Counted from the first letter of the stretch, positions 25,675 through 33,951 are shown. The stretch is 42,479 nt of DNA from Clostridiales bacterium (GCA_022768185.1 JALEMS010000038.1:1-42479), one strand, 5' to 3'. Numbers and translations: made by a program. Notes: generated by a model not told the origin, from the sequence alone.

Positions 25675-28308
25675 ATGGAAAAATCCCGCGTGCTTGAGAT
25701 GCTGGAGACCGGCAGAACCGTTACCTGGCCTGTGCAGGTGTCCGCAGAGAAGGGCGACAGCTTCGTCGCAAAGGAAATCAAGGGTAAGCCCTCCACCGAG
25801 CGCACCAAGCGTATGTTTGAGCGCTTCCTCAACAGCAAGTGCCGTTTCGACTCCGAGATGCCGCTTCTTTACACCAAGGCATGGCAGATGTACGACGGCA
25901 TGCCCCTCTATATCCGCAGAGGCCTGTCCTATAAGTACATGATCGAGCATATGACCCCCACCATCAAGGAAGACGAGATCATCGTCGGCTCCAAGACCCG
26001 CTACTACCGCGGCGCCACCATGTATCCGCAGTTCTCCACCAAGTTCATGATCAACTTCCTGGACAAGGCAGAGGACGAGGAAGCCAAGCTCTTCAGCGTT
26101 TCCGGCTCCGACGCCGCCCACAACGTCACCGACGAAGGCTGGACCAAGCTCGGCCAGCTGTTCTCCATCCGTCATGAGGAAGTCGAGCCGATGAAGGAGT
26201 GCCTGAAGTACTGGAGCACCCGTTCCATCGAGGACGTTTCCGACAAGGTCATGGAGACCACCTTCCCCCTGTACAAGGATCTGCGTCTGGCTCAGAAGGT
26301 CGGCCTGTTCCCCGGCTCCGGTCTGGCTTCCGGCAGCGACGGCCGCTGGGTTCCCGCATATGATATGATCGTTGAGCGCGGCCTCGAGGACATCATCGCC
26401 GAGTGCCAGGGCTACATCGACAACGCGCAGGCCATCAAGAAGGACGGCTGCGAGAAGATCTACTTCTGGCAGGGCTGCATCTACACCTGCGAAGCCATCA
26501 TCAACTGGGCAAAGAACTACGCCGCCGAGGCTCGCCGCCTGGCCGAGACCGCTTCCGAGGAGCGCAAGGCTGAGCTGCTTGAGCTGGCCAACATCCTTGA
26601 CTGGGTTCCCGCAAAGCCCGCCCGCACCTTCCGTGAAGGCCTTCAGGCTGCATGGTTCGGCCACATGATGGTTTGGAACGACTCCATCTCCCTGGGCCTG
26701 TCCCCGGCACACTGGGGCCGCCTGCTCTACCCGCTGTACAAGGCCGACCTCGAAGCTGGCCGCATCACGCCGGCTGAGGCACTTGAGCTGTGGGAGATCA
26801 TGCGTATCAAGTTCAGCTGCGAAGAGTACATCACCCCGTCCGCATGGGCTGCCATGGCTTCCTCCAACTCCTTCCAGCACATGCTCGTCGGCGGTCTCGA
26901 TCCGAAGACCGGCAACTGCGTTGACAACGAACTGGACGAGATGATCCTCCAGGCCGGCATCAACCTGCCCACTCCGCAGCCCACCCTCGGCATCCTGGTC
27001 AGCTCCAAGACTTCTGAGCGCCTGCTCATGAAGGCTGCCGAGTGCACCAAGGCCGGCTCCGGCTACCCCGCATGGTTCAACTATGACATGCAGGTTCAGC
27101 ACCTGCTGTGGTGCCACGCTGAAGAAGGCATCACCCTCGAAGACGCCCGCAACGTCGGCATCGCCGGCTGCGTCGAGATCGGTATCAGCGGCATGGCTCA
27201 CGGCATCAACCACCCCGCGTTCTACAACGAAGGCAAGACCTTCGAGCTCGCGCTCAACGACGGCGTCGATCCGAGAACCGGCGAAGTCGTCTTCACCGGC
27301 CTGAAGCCCATCACCAGCTTCCAGAATGTGTGGGATAACTTTGTTGCCATCCGCGAGCACTACATGAAGGTTTACATGCGCTACTGGAACTTCGTCATCG
27401 GCATCTGCCGTGAGATCCACCCGAAGATCGCCGGCTCCGTCCTGATGCATGACTGCATCAAGGTCGGCCGTCCGCAGGATGACAACGGCTGCCGCTACAA
27501 CAAGTCTGTCACCCTGCTCGACTCCGGTACGGTCAACGTCTGCAACGGCATGGCCGCCATCAAGAAGCTCGTCTTTGACGAGAAGAAGTACACCTGGGAA
27601 GAGTACAAGGAAGCCATCGACAACAACTTCGGTTACGTCTTCGGCGCCACCACCGGCAACTTCTCCATGCTCAACCAGCACATTGACCCGGTCAAGCACG
27701 AGAAGTACGCGCAGATCCACAAGGATATCCTCGAGGCACCCAAGTTCGGCAACGACGACGACTATGTCGACAACATCTTTGTCGATCTGTGGCATGACTA
27801 TGACCGCGTCTGCGCTTCCGAGACCACTTACCTCGGCTACCGCTGGCTGACCGCAGCACTCTCCATTTCCGCTCATGGCCCGCACGGCCGTGTCACCGGC
27901 GCCACTGCCGACGGCCGTCTGGCCGGCGTCACCCTCTGCGACGGCATCCTGTCCGCTTCTCCCGGTACCGACACCAACGGCCCCATCGCTCTCATCAAGT
28001 CCGGCGTCAAGCTCGACCCGACCGAGTATCGCAGCGTCCAGCTGAACATGAAGTTCCACCCGAACGCCATCCGCGGCACCGAGGGCAGCAAGAACTTCGT
28101 CGACTTCATCAAGGCCTACTTCGCAATGGGCGGCTACCATGTCCAGTTCAACATCGTTGACTCCAACATGCTCCGCGACGCCCAGAAGCATCCCGAGAAC
28201 TACCGTGAGCTCATGGTCCGCGTGGCCGGCTTCAGCTCCTACTGGTGCGAGCTCGGCAAGCCCATCCAGGATGAGGTCATTGCCCGTACGGAGTACAACC
28301 AGCTGTAA
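25675..28308 (+). CDS. Glycyl radical enzyme, arylacetate decarboxylase type (candidate indoleacetate decarboxylase)
   Basis: Oxygen-sensitive radical enzyme of 877 residues. The Gly-radical loop RVAGFSSYW has Gly852, 25 residues from the end, and the C-terminal CELGKPIQDEVIARTEY closely follows 4-hydroxyphenylacetate decarboxylase (HPAD). The thiyl Cys499 and acid Glu501 form the C-x-E pair (AGCVEIG) of the eliminase/decarboxylase classes; pyruvate formate-lyase has C-C instead. A Leu (615) stands where I align the phenol-binding Glu637 of HPAD, and the loop after Cys499 is about 17 residues shorter. No small HPAD-type subunit gene is nearby. AAGGAGG precedes the ATG by nine bases. Codon use is extremely biased, implying abundant protein. 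Likely product: aryl-CH3 + CO2 from an arylacetate; indoleacetate or phenylacetate are the best guesses. Confidence 0.85.
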   Translation: MEKSRVLEMLETGRTVTWPVQVSAEKGDSFVAKEIKGKPSTERTKRMFERFLNSKCRFDSEMPLLYTKAWQMYDGMPLYIRRGLSYKYMIEHMTPTIKEDEIIVGSKTRYYRGATMYPQFSTKFMINFLDKAEDEEAKLFSVSGSDAAHNVTDEGWTKLGQLFSIRHEEVEPMKECLKYWSTRSIEDVSDKVMETTFPLYKDLRLAQKVGLFPGSGLASGSDGRWVPAYDMIVERGLEDIIAECQGYIDNAQAIKKDGCEKIYFWQGCIYTCEAIINWAKNYAAEARRLAETASEERKAELLELANILDWVPAKPARTFREGLQAAWFGHMMVWNDSISLGLSPAHWGRLLYPLYKADLEAGRITPAEALELWEIMRIKFSCEEYITPSAWAAMASSNSFQHMLVGGLDPKTGNCVDNELDEMILQAGINLPTPQPTLGILVSSKTSERLLMKAAECTKAGSGYPAWFNYDMQVQHLLWCHAEEGITLEDARNVGIAGCVEIGISGMAHGINHPAFYNEGKTFELALNDGVDPRTGEVVFTGLKPITSFQNVWDNFVAIREHYMKVYMRYWNFVIGICREIHPKIAGSVLMHDCIKVGRPQDDNGCRYNKSVTLLDSGTVNVCNGMAAIKKLVFDEKKYTWEEYKEAIDNNFGYVFGATTGNFSMLNQHIDPVKHEKYAQIHKDILEAPKFGNDDDYVDNIFVDLWHDYDRVCASETTYLGYRWLTAALSISAHGPHGRVTGATADGRLAGVTLCDGILSASPGTDTNGPIALIKSGVKLDPTEYRSVQLNMKFHPNAIRGTEGSKNFVDFIKAYFAMGGYHVQFNIVDSNMLRDAQKHPENYRELMVRVAGFSSYWCELGKPIQDEVIARTEYNQL

Positions 28309-28350
28309 TTTCCTGATCTCCATTTGACCCCAGCAACCGACTCACTTGCC

Positions 28351-28394
28351 ATCAGGGGAGGGGGAACCCTCCCCCCTCTCCTGATCTTCTTTTA
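28351..28394 (+). terminator. Hairpin between glycyl radical enzyme and MFS genes
   Basis: ATCAGGGGAGGGGG (28351-28364) pairs with CCCCCCTCTCCTGAT (28371-28385), followed by CTTCTTTT. Read-through would give far less transporter than enzyme. Confidence 0.75.
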
Positions 28395-28419
28395 AAAATT
28401 GATGGGAGTGAAAACGTCA

Positions 28420-29742
28420 ATGAGTGATAACGCAATTCAGACAAAGAAATTCTCCGGCTGGAGTGTAACCATTGCCGCAATGGTTATCGTCTTCTGCCAT
28501 ATGACCATCCGCGGCTCCTTCGCAACCCTCATCAACGGCATGGTCGCCGCAACGGGCTGGTCCACCGGCGCCGTCTCTGCCGGCAGCTCGCTGTTCATGG
28601 TCATGTACGGCCTGTTCGCTTTCTTTGTTGGCACGTATATCGGAAAACTCGGCAGCCGCAAGACCTACACCATCCATGGTATTATCATGGGCGTCGGTCT
28701 GTTCCTGTGCTCCTATTCCAAGGAGCCCTGGCAGTACTGGCTGTTCTACGGCGTCATCGCTGGTATCGGCTCTGGTGCATTCTGGGCCCCTGTTACCTCG
28801 ATGGTTCGCCAGTGGTTCATGGATAAGCTCGGTCTGGCTATGGGCCTGACCACCGCCGCTGCCGGCGCTGCCATGGCAGCCGGCCCCCTGCTCTCCATGC
28901 TCCTCATCTCCAAGCTGTCCTGGCAGATCATGATGCGTGTGTTCGGCGTCATTCTGCTTGTCGGCATCTGCATCGCTGCTCAGTTCACCATCATGAAGCC
29001 GGAAGACGCCGGCCAGAAGCCCCTGGGCTATGACAACTTCATGGCCAAGATGGCTGCCGCTGGCGGTGGCCAGAAGAAGGATGAGTTCTACGTTCCGTTC
29101 AAGTGGGCAACCAAGCATAAGGCTTTCTGGATGCTCGCTCTGCTCTGGTTCTTCTCCAACTTCGCTGAGTTCATCGTCTTCTCCCACGCAATCAACTACG
29201 TCACCAAGGACCTCGGCTATGCCAAGGGTCCCGCGACCTACATCTACTGCATGATCGGCCTGCTGTTCATCGTCTCTGCCATTGGTACCGGCGGCTACGT
29301 CGACAAGCTCACCAAGAAGCTGGGCGATCCCATGAAGGCCCGCAAGAAGACTCTGACCTTCTCCTACATCTCCTGCGCCATCATGGCTGCATGGCTCAAC
29401 TACATTGTTCGTCTCACTGCCAACGGCGGCGCCAGCATGTGGGCATTCGCTGTCTACGCTGTGGTGTACGGCTTTGTTTACGGCATTTACATCCCGACCG
29501 TCGCCGGTTTCGTTGGCGTTACCTTCGGCCGCAAGGAAATGCCTGCCTGCTGGGGCATGATCTCCCTGATCGGCATGGCCGGCGGCGCCGGCCTTGGCCC
29601 GTACATCGCCGGTGCGCTCCGCGATGCTACCGGCAGCTACTTCGTGGCCATTTGGCTCGCCACCGCTTTCTACGTTGTCGCCGCTGTGTTCGTCAACCTC
29701 GTTCAGCAGCCGACCCGCGAGGAAGTCTGGGGCAAGCAGTAA
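28420..29742 (+). CDS. MFS transporter, putative arylacetate/aromatic acid carrier
   Basis: Major facilitator protein with 12 predicted helices (440 residues). The N-half carries the MFS loop 2-3 signature in the form GTYIGKLGSRK; the overall look (FYGVIAGIGSGAFWAPVTSMVRQWF; central loop of about 35 polar residues, then 6 more helices) is that of oxalate/formate-antiporter-like monocarboxylate carriers. The ATG at 28420 is chosen because GGGAGTG lies nine bases upstream; an ATG at 28402 has no RBS. Placed between a glycyl radical decarboxylase and its activase, it most simply imports the arylacetate substrate or exchanges it. Transport role is inference. Confidence 0.85.
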   Translation: MSDNAIQTKKFSGWSVTIAAMVIVFCHMTIRGSFATLINGMVAATGWSTGAVSAGSSLFMVMYGLFAFFVGTYIGKLGSRKTYTIHGIIMGVGLFLCSYSKEPWQYWLFYGVIAGIGSGAFWAPVTSMVRQWFMDKLGLAMGLTTAAAGAAMAAGPLLSMLLISKLSWQIMMRVFGVILLVGICIAAQFTIMKPEDAGQKPLGYDNFMAKMAAAGGGQKKDEFYVPFKWATKHKAFWMLALLWFFSNFAEFIVFSHAINYVTKDLGYAKGPATYIYCMIGLLFIVSAIGTGGYVDKLTKKLGDPMKARKKTLTFSYISCAIMAAWLNYIVRLTANGGASMWAFAVYAVVYGFVYGIYIPTVAGFVGVTFGRKEMPACWGMISLIGMAGGAGLGPYIAGALRDATGSYFVAIWLATAFYVVAAVFVNLVQQPTREEVWGKQ

Positions 29743-29776
29743 TCCACACCGCACAGACCTGCGCATAGGTTTCTGG

Positions 29777-29808
29777 AATGGGGGAGGGGGCATGCCCTCC
29801 CCCATTTT
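29777..29808 (+). terminator. Terminator between MFS and activase genes
   Basis: AATGGGGGAGGG (29777-29788) / CCCTCCCCCATT (29795-29806) with TTTT at the end. It resembles the hairpin at 28351-28385 (shared GGGGAGGG core). Confidence 0.85.
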
Positions 29809-29876
29809 CTCGTATGGCGGCGGAGTCTTCGTTCAAATCTGCAGCATAGCTGCCAACGATATGAGAGGTATCTGAT

Positions 29877-30821
29877 ATGGAAAACACACATGAGCTTAAG
29901 GCCCTAATCTTCGACATTCAGAGCTTTTCCACCCATGACGGTCCCGGCATCCGAACCAATGTGTTCTTCAAGGGCTGCCCGCTGAAATGCCTGTGGTGTG
30001 CCAACCCCGAGGGCCAGAAGGCCTGCATCGAGCTGTTTTACACCAAGTCTCAGTGTGTCGGCTGCATGCGCTGCGCCAGGTTCTGCCCGCACGGTGCGGT
30101 CACCCGCGTCGAGGATGAGGAAGAAGCTGCCCGCATCGGATTGGTGCGGCATGACCGGAGCATATGCAACCACTGTGAGACCCATGATTGCCTGCGCGCC
30201 TGCTTCCAGAACGCCCTGTCGATCACGGGCGAATGGATGACCGTTGAGGATGTAATGAAAAAGATCCACCGCGATGCACCGGTTTACCGCGGCAAGGGAG
30301 GGATCACCGTCTCCGGCGGAGACCCGCTGGTTTACTATGAATTTGTGCGCGAGCTGCTCAAGCAGTGCCACGAAGAGGGCATCAACACTGCAATGGAGTC
30401 TGAGCTGTGTGTCCCCAGCCGGAATCTTGAGGCCGTCATGCCGTATGTCGATCTGTATCTGACCGATCTGAAGATCGTCGATGAGCAGAAGCACATTGAG
30501 GCGACCGGCATGAGCAATCAGCATGCACTGGAGAACCTGCGTCTGATTGGCCGTACCTGTCCGGAGCGGATGTGCCTGCGTGTGCCCATCATTCCGGGCT
30601 TCACCGATCCGGATGAAAACATCCATGCCATCGGCGCCTTCTGTAAGGAAAACAACTTCCGCAAGGTGAACATCCTGCCGTATCACAAGCTGGGCGCGAC
30701 CAAGCACGAGCGTCTCGGCGGCGTTTACCCGATGCCGGAAGTGAAGGAGCCGGACAACGAAAAGATGCGCCATATTGCCGACATCATCGAGAGCTATGGC
30801 GTCACCTGCGTCATCAACTGA
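29877..30821 (+). CDS. Glycyl radical enzyme activating enzyme (radical SAM)
   Basis: Uses S-adenosylmethionine and a [4Fe-4S] cluster to abstract hydrogen from Gly852 of the partner enzyme. In 314 residues: the radical-SAM CxxxCxxC (Cys34, Cys38, Cys41 in GCPLKCLWC), the conserved DGPGIRT just before it, then an eight-Cys ferredoxin-type insert for two more clusters (Cys60/63/66/70 and Cys97/100/105/109). Such inserts are found in activases of HPAD, choline and glycerol enzymes but not in PflA. GGxGG-like SGGDPL follows at about residue 147. Weak RBS (GAGAGG). Preceded and followed by terminators, so it is expressed at lower level than the enzyme. Confidence 0.95.
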   Translation: MENTHELKALIFDIQSFSTHDGPGIRTNVFFKGCPLKCLWCANPEGQKACIELFYTKSQCVGCMRCARFCPHGAVTRVEDEEEAARIGLVRHDRSICNHCETHDCLRACFQNALSITGEWMTVEDVMKKIHRDAPVYRGKGGITVSGGDPLVYYEFVRELLKQCHEEGINTAMESELCVPSRNLEAVMPYVDLYLTDLKIVDEQKHIEATGMSNQHALENLRLIGRTCPERMCLRVPIIPGFTDPDENIHAIGAFCKENNFRKVNILPYHKLGATKHERLGGVYPMPEVKEPDNEKMRHIADIIESYGVTCVIN

Positions 30822-30923
30822 GCCACCGTAAAAACAAAAGAAAAAGCGCGCATGAAGGCTGCTTTCCCCGAACCGTTTGCGAGACATGGTTTTCGAAGCT
30901 TTGCCGAACCGATGCGTTTGCAG

Positions 30924-30953
30924 TGCGTATGCCCTCGGGCATACGCATTTTTA
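30924..30953 (+). terminator. Terminator of the activase gene
   Basis: TGCGTATGCCC (30924-30934) / GGGCATACGCA (30937-30947), then TTTTTAT. Confidence 0.85.
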
Positions 30954-30955
30954 TA

Positions 30956-30998
30956 CAAAAAATGTCCCGGCCCTGCGCAGCGCGCGGGGCCGGGACAT
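30956..30998 (-). terminator. Terminator of trpXYZ
   Basis: On the minus strand ATGTCCCGGCCC (30987-30998) pairs with GGGCCGGGACAT (30962-30973) and runs into TTTTTTGT. Confidence 0.85.
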
Positions 30999-31011
30999 GC
31001 GGTTTCGAGGC

Positions 31012-31785
31012 TCAGTCGGCAATGCCGATGGAAATGTGGTTGAATTTGGTGAGAATATCGTCAATGGAGGTGTTTTTCTTCTCTTCACCGGCGCGGTCGA
31101 GCACGATGTGACCGCGATCCATCATGAGAATGCGGTCGCCGTATTCTACGGCATAGCGCAGATTGTGCGTGACCATCATGGCAGTGAGCTTCTTTTCACG
31201 TACGACCTGGTCGGTCAGGCGCATGATGACGTCGGCGGTCTTTGGGTCGAGTGCTGCGATATGCTCGTCAAGAATGAGAAACTGCAGCGGCGTCATGGTG
31301 GCCATGATGAGCGAAACGGCCTGCCGCTGGCCGCCGGAGAGCGCGCCCATTTTGACGTCCAGCTTGTCCTCAAGGCCCAGCCCCAGCTCGGCGAGCATGG
31401 CGCGGTAATCGTCAATGCGTTTGCGGTTGACGCCGTGCCCAAGGCCGAAGGGCTTTCCCTTGTTGTCGGCCAGCGAGAGATTTTCCAGCATGGTCAAATT
31501 CGGGCAGGTGCCGGCGGCGGGATTCTGGTAGACGCGGCCCATGGTGGCGTAGCGGCGGTAGTCCTTGAGGCGGGAGATGCTTTTGCCGCCGACCAGGATA
31601 TCTCCCCCTTCAATGGGGATCGAGCCGCAGATGATGTTGAGCAGGGAGGTTTTTCCGCTGCCGTTGCTGCCGACGATGGCGACGAACTGGCCCTGCTCCA
31701 CGGTCAGCGAGAAGTGCTCAAACAGCCGGTGCTCTGTGATTTTACCGGCATTATAGATTTTGGTAACGTCACGAACCTCAAGCAC
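31012..31785 (-). CDS. trpZ: Tryptophan ABC importer ATPase TrpZ
   Basis: ATP-binding subunit (257 residues) of the TrpXYZ-type importer. Walker A GSNGSGKTS, Q-loop RVYQNPAAGT, signature LSGGQRQAV, Walker B FLILDEHIAALDP (His in place of the usual Pro after the catalytic Glu, a feature typical of this subfamily) and MVTHNLRYAV. It starts with GTG at 31785, in an 8-base overlap with trpY (GTGCTTGA), with GAGGAG upstream. Function is assigned from the Trp T-box that heads the operon. Confidence 0.9.
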   Translation of the reverse strand: MLEVRDVTKIYNAGKITEHRLFEHFSLTVEQGQFVAIVGSNGSGKTSLLNIICGSIPIEGGDILVGGKSISRLKDYRRYATMGRVYQNPAAGTCPNLTMLENLSLADNKGKPFGLGHGVNRKRIDDYRAMLAELGLGLEDKLDVKMGALSGGQRQAVSLIMATMTPLQFLILDEHIAALDPKTADVIMRLTDQVVREKKLTAMMVTHNLRYAVEYGDRILMMDRGHIVLDRAGEEKKNTSIDDILTKFNHISIGIAD

Positions 31786-32716
31786 GGATGATCTCCTCTC
31801 CCTTGCGGCCGGACAGAACCAGAACCAGCAAGAACAAAACTGCGGTGATGAGCTTCATCATATTGGCCGGCATGCCCAGGCTCATGGCCAGCTGGATGCA
31901 CAGCTTGTAGATGATGCTGCCGACGATGACGGCGGTGGTGCCCTTCGGGTCGCTCAGCCAGCGCATGCCCTTGACGGTACGCAGGCGCCGCGCCGCGCGC
32001 GTGTTGCTCCACCAGCGGAAGGTCGAGATGCCGATGATGACGGTGGCGAGGCCGAAAACGACCTGACCGGTGCCCATGGTGGCCGAAAAGCTGCGCAGCT
32101 CGTGGCAGACGATGCAGCCGGACAGGGCCACCAGCGCGTTGGAAATGACCAGACCGATGATCTTTACGCGCCCGCGGTCGCAGGCCAGTGTGGTGACGAG
32201 TGTGGAGTTGTCGCCGACGGCACACAGCAGCAGGCCGAACTTGGTTTTGAAAAACCAGTCAATGAGAAGCTTGAGGATGATCACAAGGATCAGGGAAATG
32301 ACGAGCTTCCGTCCAAGCAGGCTCAGCTTGCCGAACAGGGCCATGGCGGCGGGAGAGGTGAAGATGGTGTCGGTTGAGCGGTCGATGGTGAGATTGGAGC
32401 CGGCGATCTGCAGGTTGATGGAAAACAGCGCCGTCATCGTGATGATGCCGGCCAGCAGGTCGCGGATCCGCAGGCGGACATGGATCAGACCCGTCACGAG
32501 ACCTGCCAGCGCACCGATGGCCATGGCGACCAGCAGCGTCAGCCACGGGTTCATCCCGCGGGTGAGCAGCACGGCGGTGACGGCTGCGCCCAGCGGGAAG
32601 CTGCCGTCGACGCTCAGATCGGGGAAATCGAGGATGGTGTATGTGAAGTAAACGCCGAAGGAGATCAGCGCGTAAATCAGGCCCTGTATGAGGGTGCTGA
32701 CAATGAGATCCTGCAT
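31778..32716 (-). CDS. trpY: Tryptophan ABC importer permease TrpY
   Basis: Membrane subunit (312 residues, about 8-9 helices, BPD_transp_2 family related to COG4120). The N-terminal GLIYALISFGVYFTYTIL and DFPDLSVDGSFPLGAAV are characteristic of the permeases that pair with PF04392 binding proteins. AGGAG precedes the ATG by nine bases. It lies 132 bases after trpX, with two strong hairpins in between, and is coupled to trpZ. Confidence 0.92.
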   Translation of the reverse strand: MQDLIVSTLIQGLIYALISFGVYFTYTILDFPDLSVDGSFPLGAAVTAVLLTRGMNPWLTLLVAMAIGALAGLVTGLIHVRLRIRDLLAGIITMTALFSINLQIAGSNLTIDRSTDTIFTSPAAMALFGKLSLLGRKLVISLILVIILKLLIDWFFKTKFGLLLCAVGDNSTLVTTLACDRGRVKIIGLVISNALVALSGCIVCHELRSFSATMGTGQVVFGLATVIIGISTFRWWSNTRAARRLRTVKGMRWLSDPKGTTAVIVGSIIYKLCIQLAMSLGMPANMMKLITAVLFLLVLVLSGRKGEEIIRA

Positions 32717-32750
32717 GGCAAAACGCTCCTGACTATTTTAAATGTATAAA

Positions 32751-32800
32751 CGCCGGAGACTGCCGAAGCAGCCCGCGGGCTGCTTCGGCAGTCTCCGGCG
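32751..32800 (-). repeat. 50-bp perfect palindrome between trpX and trpY
   Basis: The arms 32751-32775 and 32776-32800 are exact reverse complements over 25 bp. As RNA this is a very stable hairpin, followed on the minus strand by TTTATACATTT. It probably terminates most trpX transcripts and stabilises their 3' end. Confidence 0.9.
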
Positions 32801-32823
32801 CTGCGTGCCGCAGGCACGCAGCG
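32799..32823 (-). repeat. Second hairpin after trpX
   Basis: CGCTGCGTGCC / GGCACGCAGCG with a GCA loop, an 11-bp perfect stem directly upstream of the 50-bp palindrome in the trpX 3' region. Confidence 0.85.
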
Positions 32824-32848
32824 CCGGGTGCGGGATATCGGAGTGTGC

Positions 32849-33841
32849 TTATTCGGCTGCGCACTCAATGGCGGAGTCGGCAATCTCCTGCGGCAGCCCG
32901 ATGTTCATGAGAGACAGCGCGTCGGAATTGACGTAGGTGCTGTATTCGGTGATGGTCTCATAGGGGATATCCTCACAGGTGGCCTCGCCGGTGAGCACCT
33001 TGGCGGCCATCAGGCCGGTCTGGATGCCGAGCTGATAGTAGTCGATGCCGGCGGAGGCGACACAGCCGAGCTTGACCTGCTCGATTTCGGAGCCGTAAAC
33101 GGGGATGCCGGCCTCGTTGGTCTTGTCCAGGATGGCGCCCAGCACGCCGACGACGTTGTTGTCGGTGAGGTTGGAGAAGCAGTCGACGCCGCGGTTGATG
33201 AGCGTATCGACGGCCTGCGTGACCTCGGACTGGGCGGTGACGCCGACGGTCTCAAGCGTGAAGCCGTAATCGGCGACTGCGGCCTCATAGTCGGAAACCG
33301 TGGAGACAGAGTTCGGCTCGCTGGTGGTGTAGATGATGCCGAGCGTCTTGGCGTCCGGCTGGAGGGCGCGGATCAGCTGCAGCTGCGCCTCGACGGGGAG
33401 CTTATCGGAGGTGCCGGTGACGTTGCCGCTGTCGAGCTTGGCCTGGACGGGGTCGCTGCAGGCGGTGAAGATGACGGGGATGTTCTTGTCCTCGGCGGCG
33501 TTGAAGCAGGCAACGGCGGACGGGGTTGCGATGCCGACCATCAGTGCAGCGTTTTCAGCGGAAAAGCGGCCTGCGATCTGGGTGTTGATGTTGTCGTCAA
33601 AGCCGGCGTTCTGATAATCGACGGTGTAGTCCTCGCCCTCGACGAGGCCCGCCTCGGCCAGACCCGCCAGGAAGCCCTCGCGGCAGTTGTCGAGGGAGGC
33701 GTGCTCGCCGTACTGGGAGATGCCGATGAGCTTCGGCTCGCCGTCGTTGCCGGCTTCGGGGGCGGTGCCGCCACAGGCGCACAGCGCGGCGGCCAGAGAC
33801 AGGGACAGTGCTGCACAGAGGATCTTCTTCATTGCTTTCAT
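32849..33841 (-). CDS. trpX: Tryptophan-binding lipoprotein TrpX
   Basis: Extracellular receptor of the PF04392 (ABC_sub_bind) family, 330 residues. Signal peptide with lipobox ALCAC (lipidation Cys23), then a short GGTAPEAG linker and the binding domain beginning KLIGISQYGEHASLDNCREGF, the family's typical N-terminal strand and loop; ASAGIDYYQLGIQTGLMAAKVL near the end is also typical. The ATG at 33841 has AAGGAG seven bases upstream; ATG 33832 is a less likely alternative. First gene of trpXYZ behind a Trp T-box. In streptococci TrpXYZ-type importers are T-box controlled in the same way. Confidence 0.92.
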   Translation of the reverse strand: MKAMKKILCAALSLSLAAALCACGGTAPEAGNDGEPKLIGISQYGEHASLDNCREGFLAGLAEAGLVEGEDYTVDYQNAGFDDNINTQIAGRFSAENAALMVGIATPSAVACFNAAEDKNIPVIFTACSDPVQAKLDSGNVTGTSDKLPVEAQLQLIRALQPDAKTLGIIYTTSEPNSVSTVSDYEAAVADYGFTLETVGVTAQSEVTQAVDTLINRGVDCFSNLTDNNVVGVLGAILDKTNEAGIPVYGSEIEQVKLGCVASAGIDYYQLGIQTGLMAAKVLTGEATCEDIPYETITEYSTYVNSDALSLMNIGLPQEIADSAIECAAE

Positions 33842-33927
33842 GATTATTCTCCTTTTCTTTCTCCTGATTCTTTCTCCTGAACAGGATCGGGTGTTTTTGT
33901 TGATCGGATTTGCTGAGGAACGTCATC

Positions 33928-33943
33928 GGCCGCAGCTGCGGCC
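33928..33943 (-). repeat. GC-rich palindrome in trp leader
   Basis: GGCCGCAGCTGCGGCC, 16-base perfect palindrome between the candidate leader peptide and trpX. Confidence 0.6.
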
Positions 33944-33951
33944 CGGCAAGG

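Noticed and set aside
25675-28308. Pyruvate formate-lyase, choline or glycerol-type assignment of the glycyl radical enzyme
   Set aside because: The adjacent C-C pair of PFL is absent, the length and the C-terminal block follow HPAD, and no microcompartment or propanediol genes are nearby.
25600-28323. A 907-codon open frame on the minus strand across the glycyl radical enzyme gene
   Set aside because: It mirrors the strongly biased codons of the sense gene (no TTA, CTA or TCA codons), shows no domain, and the sense frame carries clear catalytic motifs.
31012-33841. A second branched-chain amino-acid importer
   Set aside because: The receptor is of the PF04392 type and the leader is a Trp T-box, so TrpXYZ fits better.
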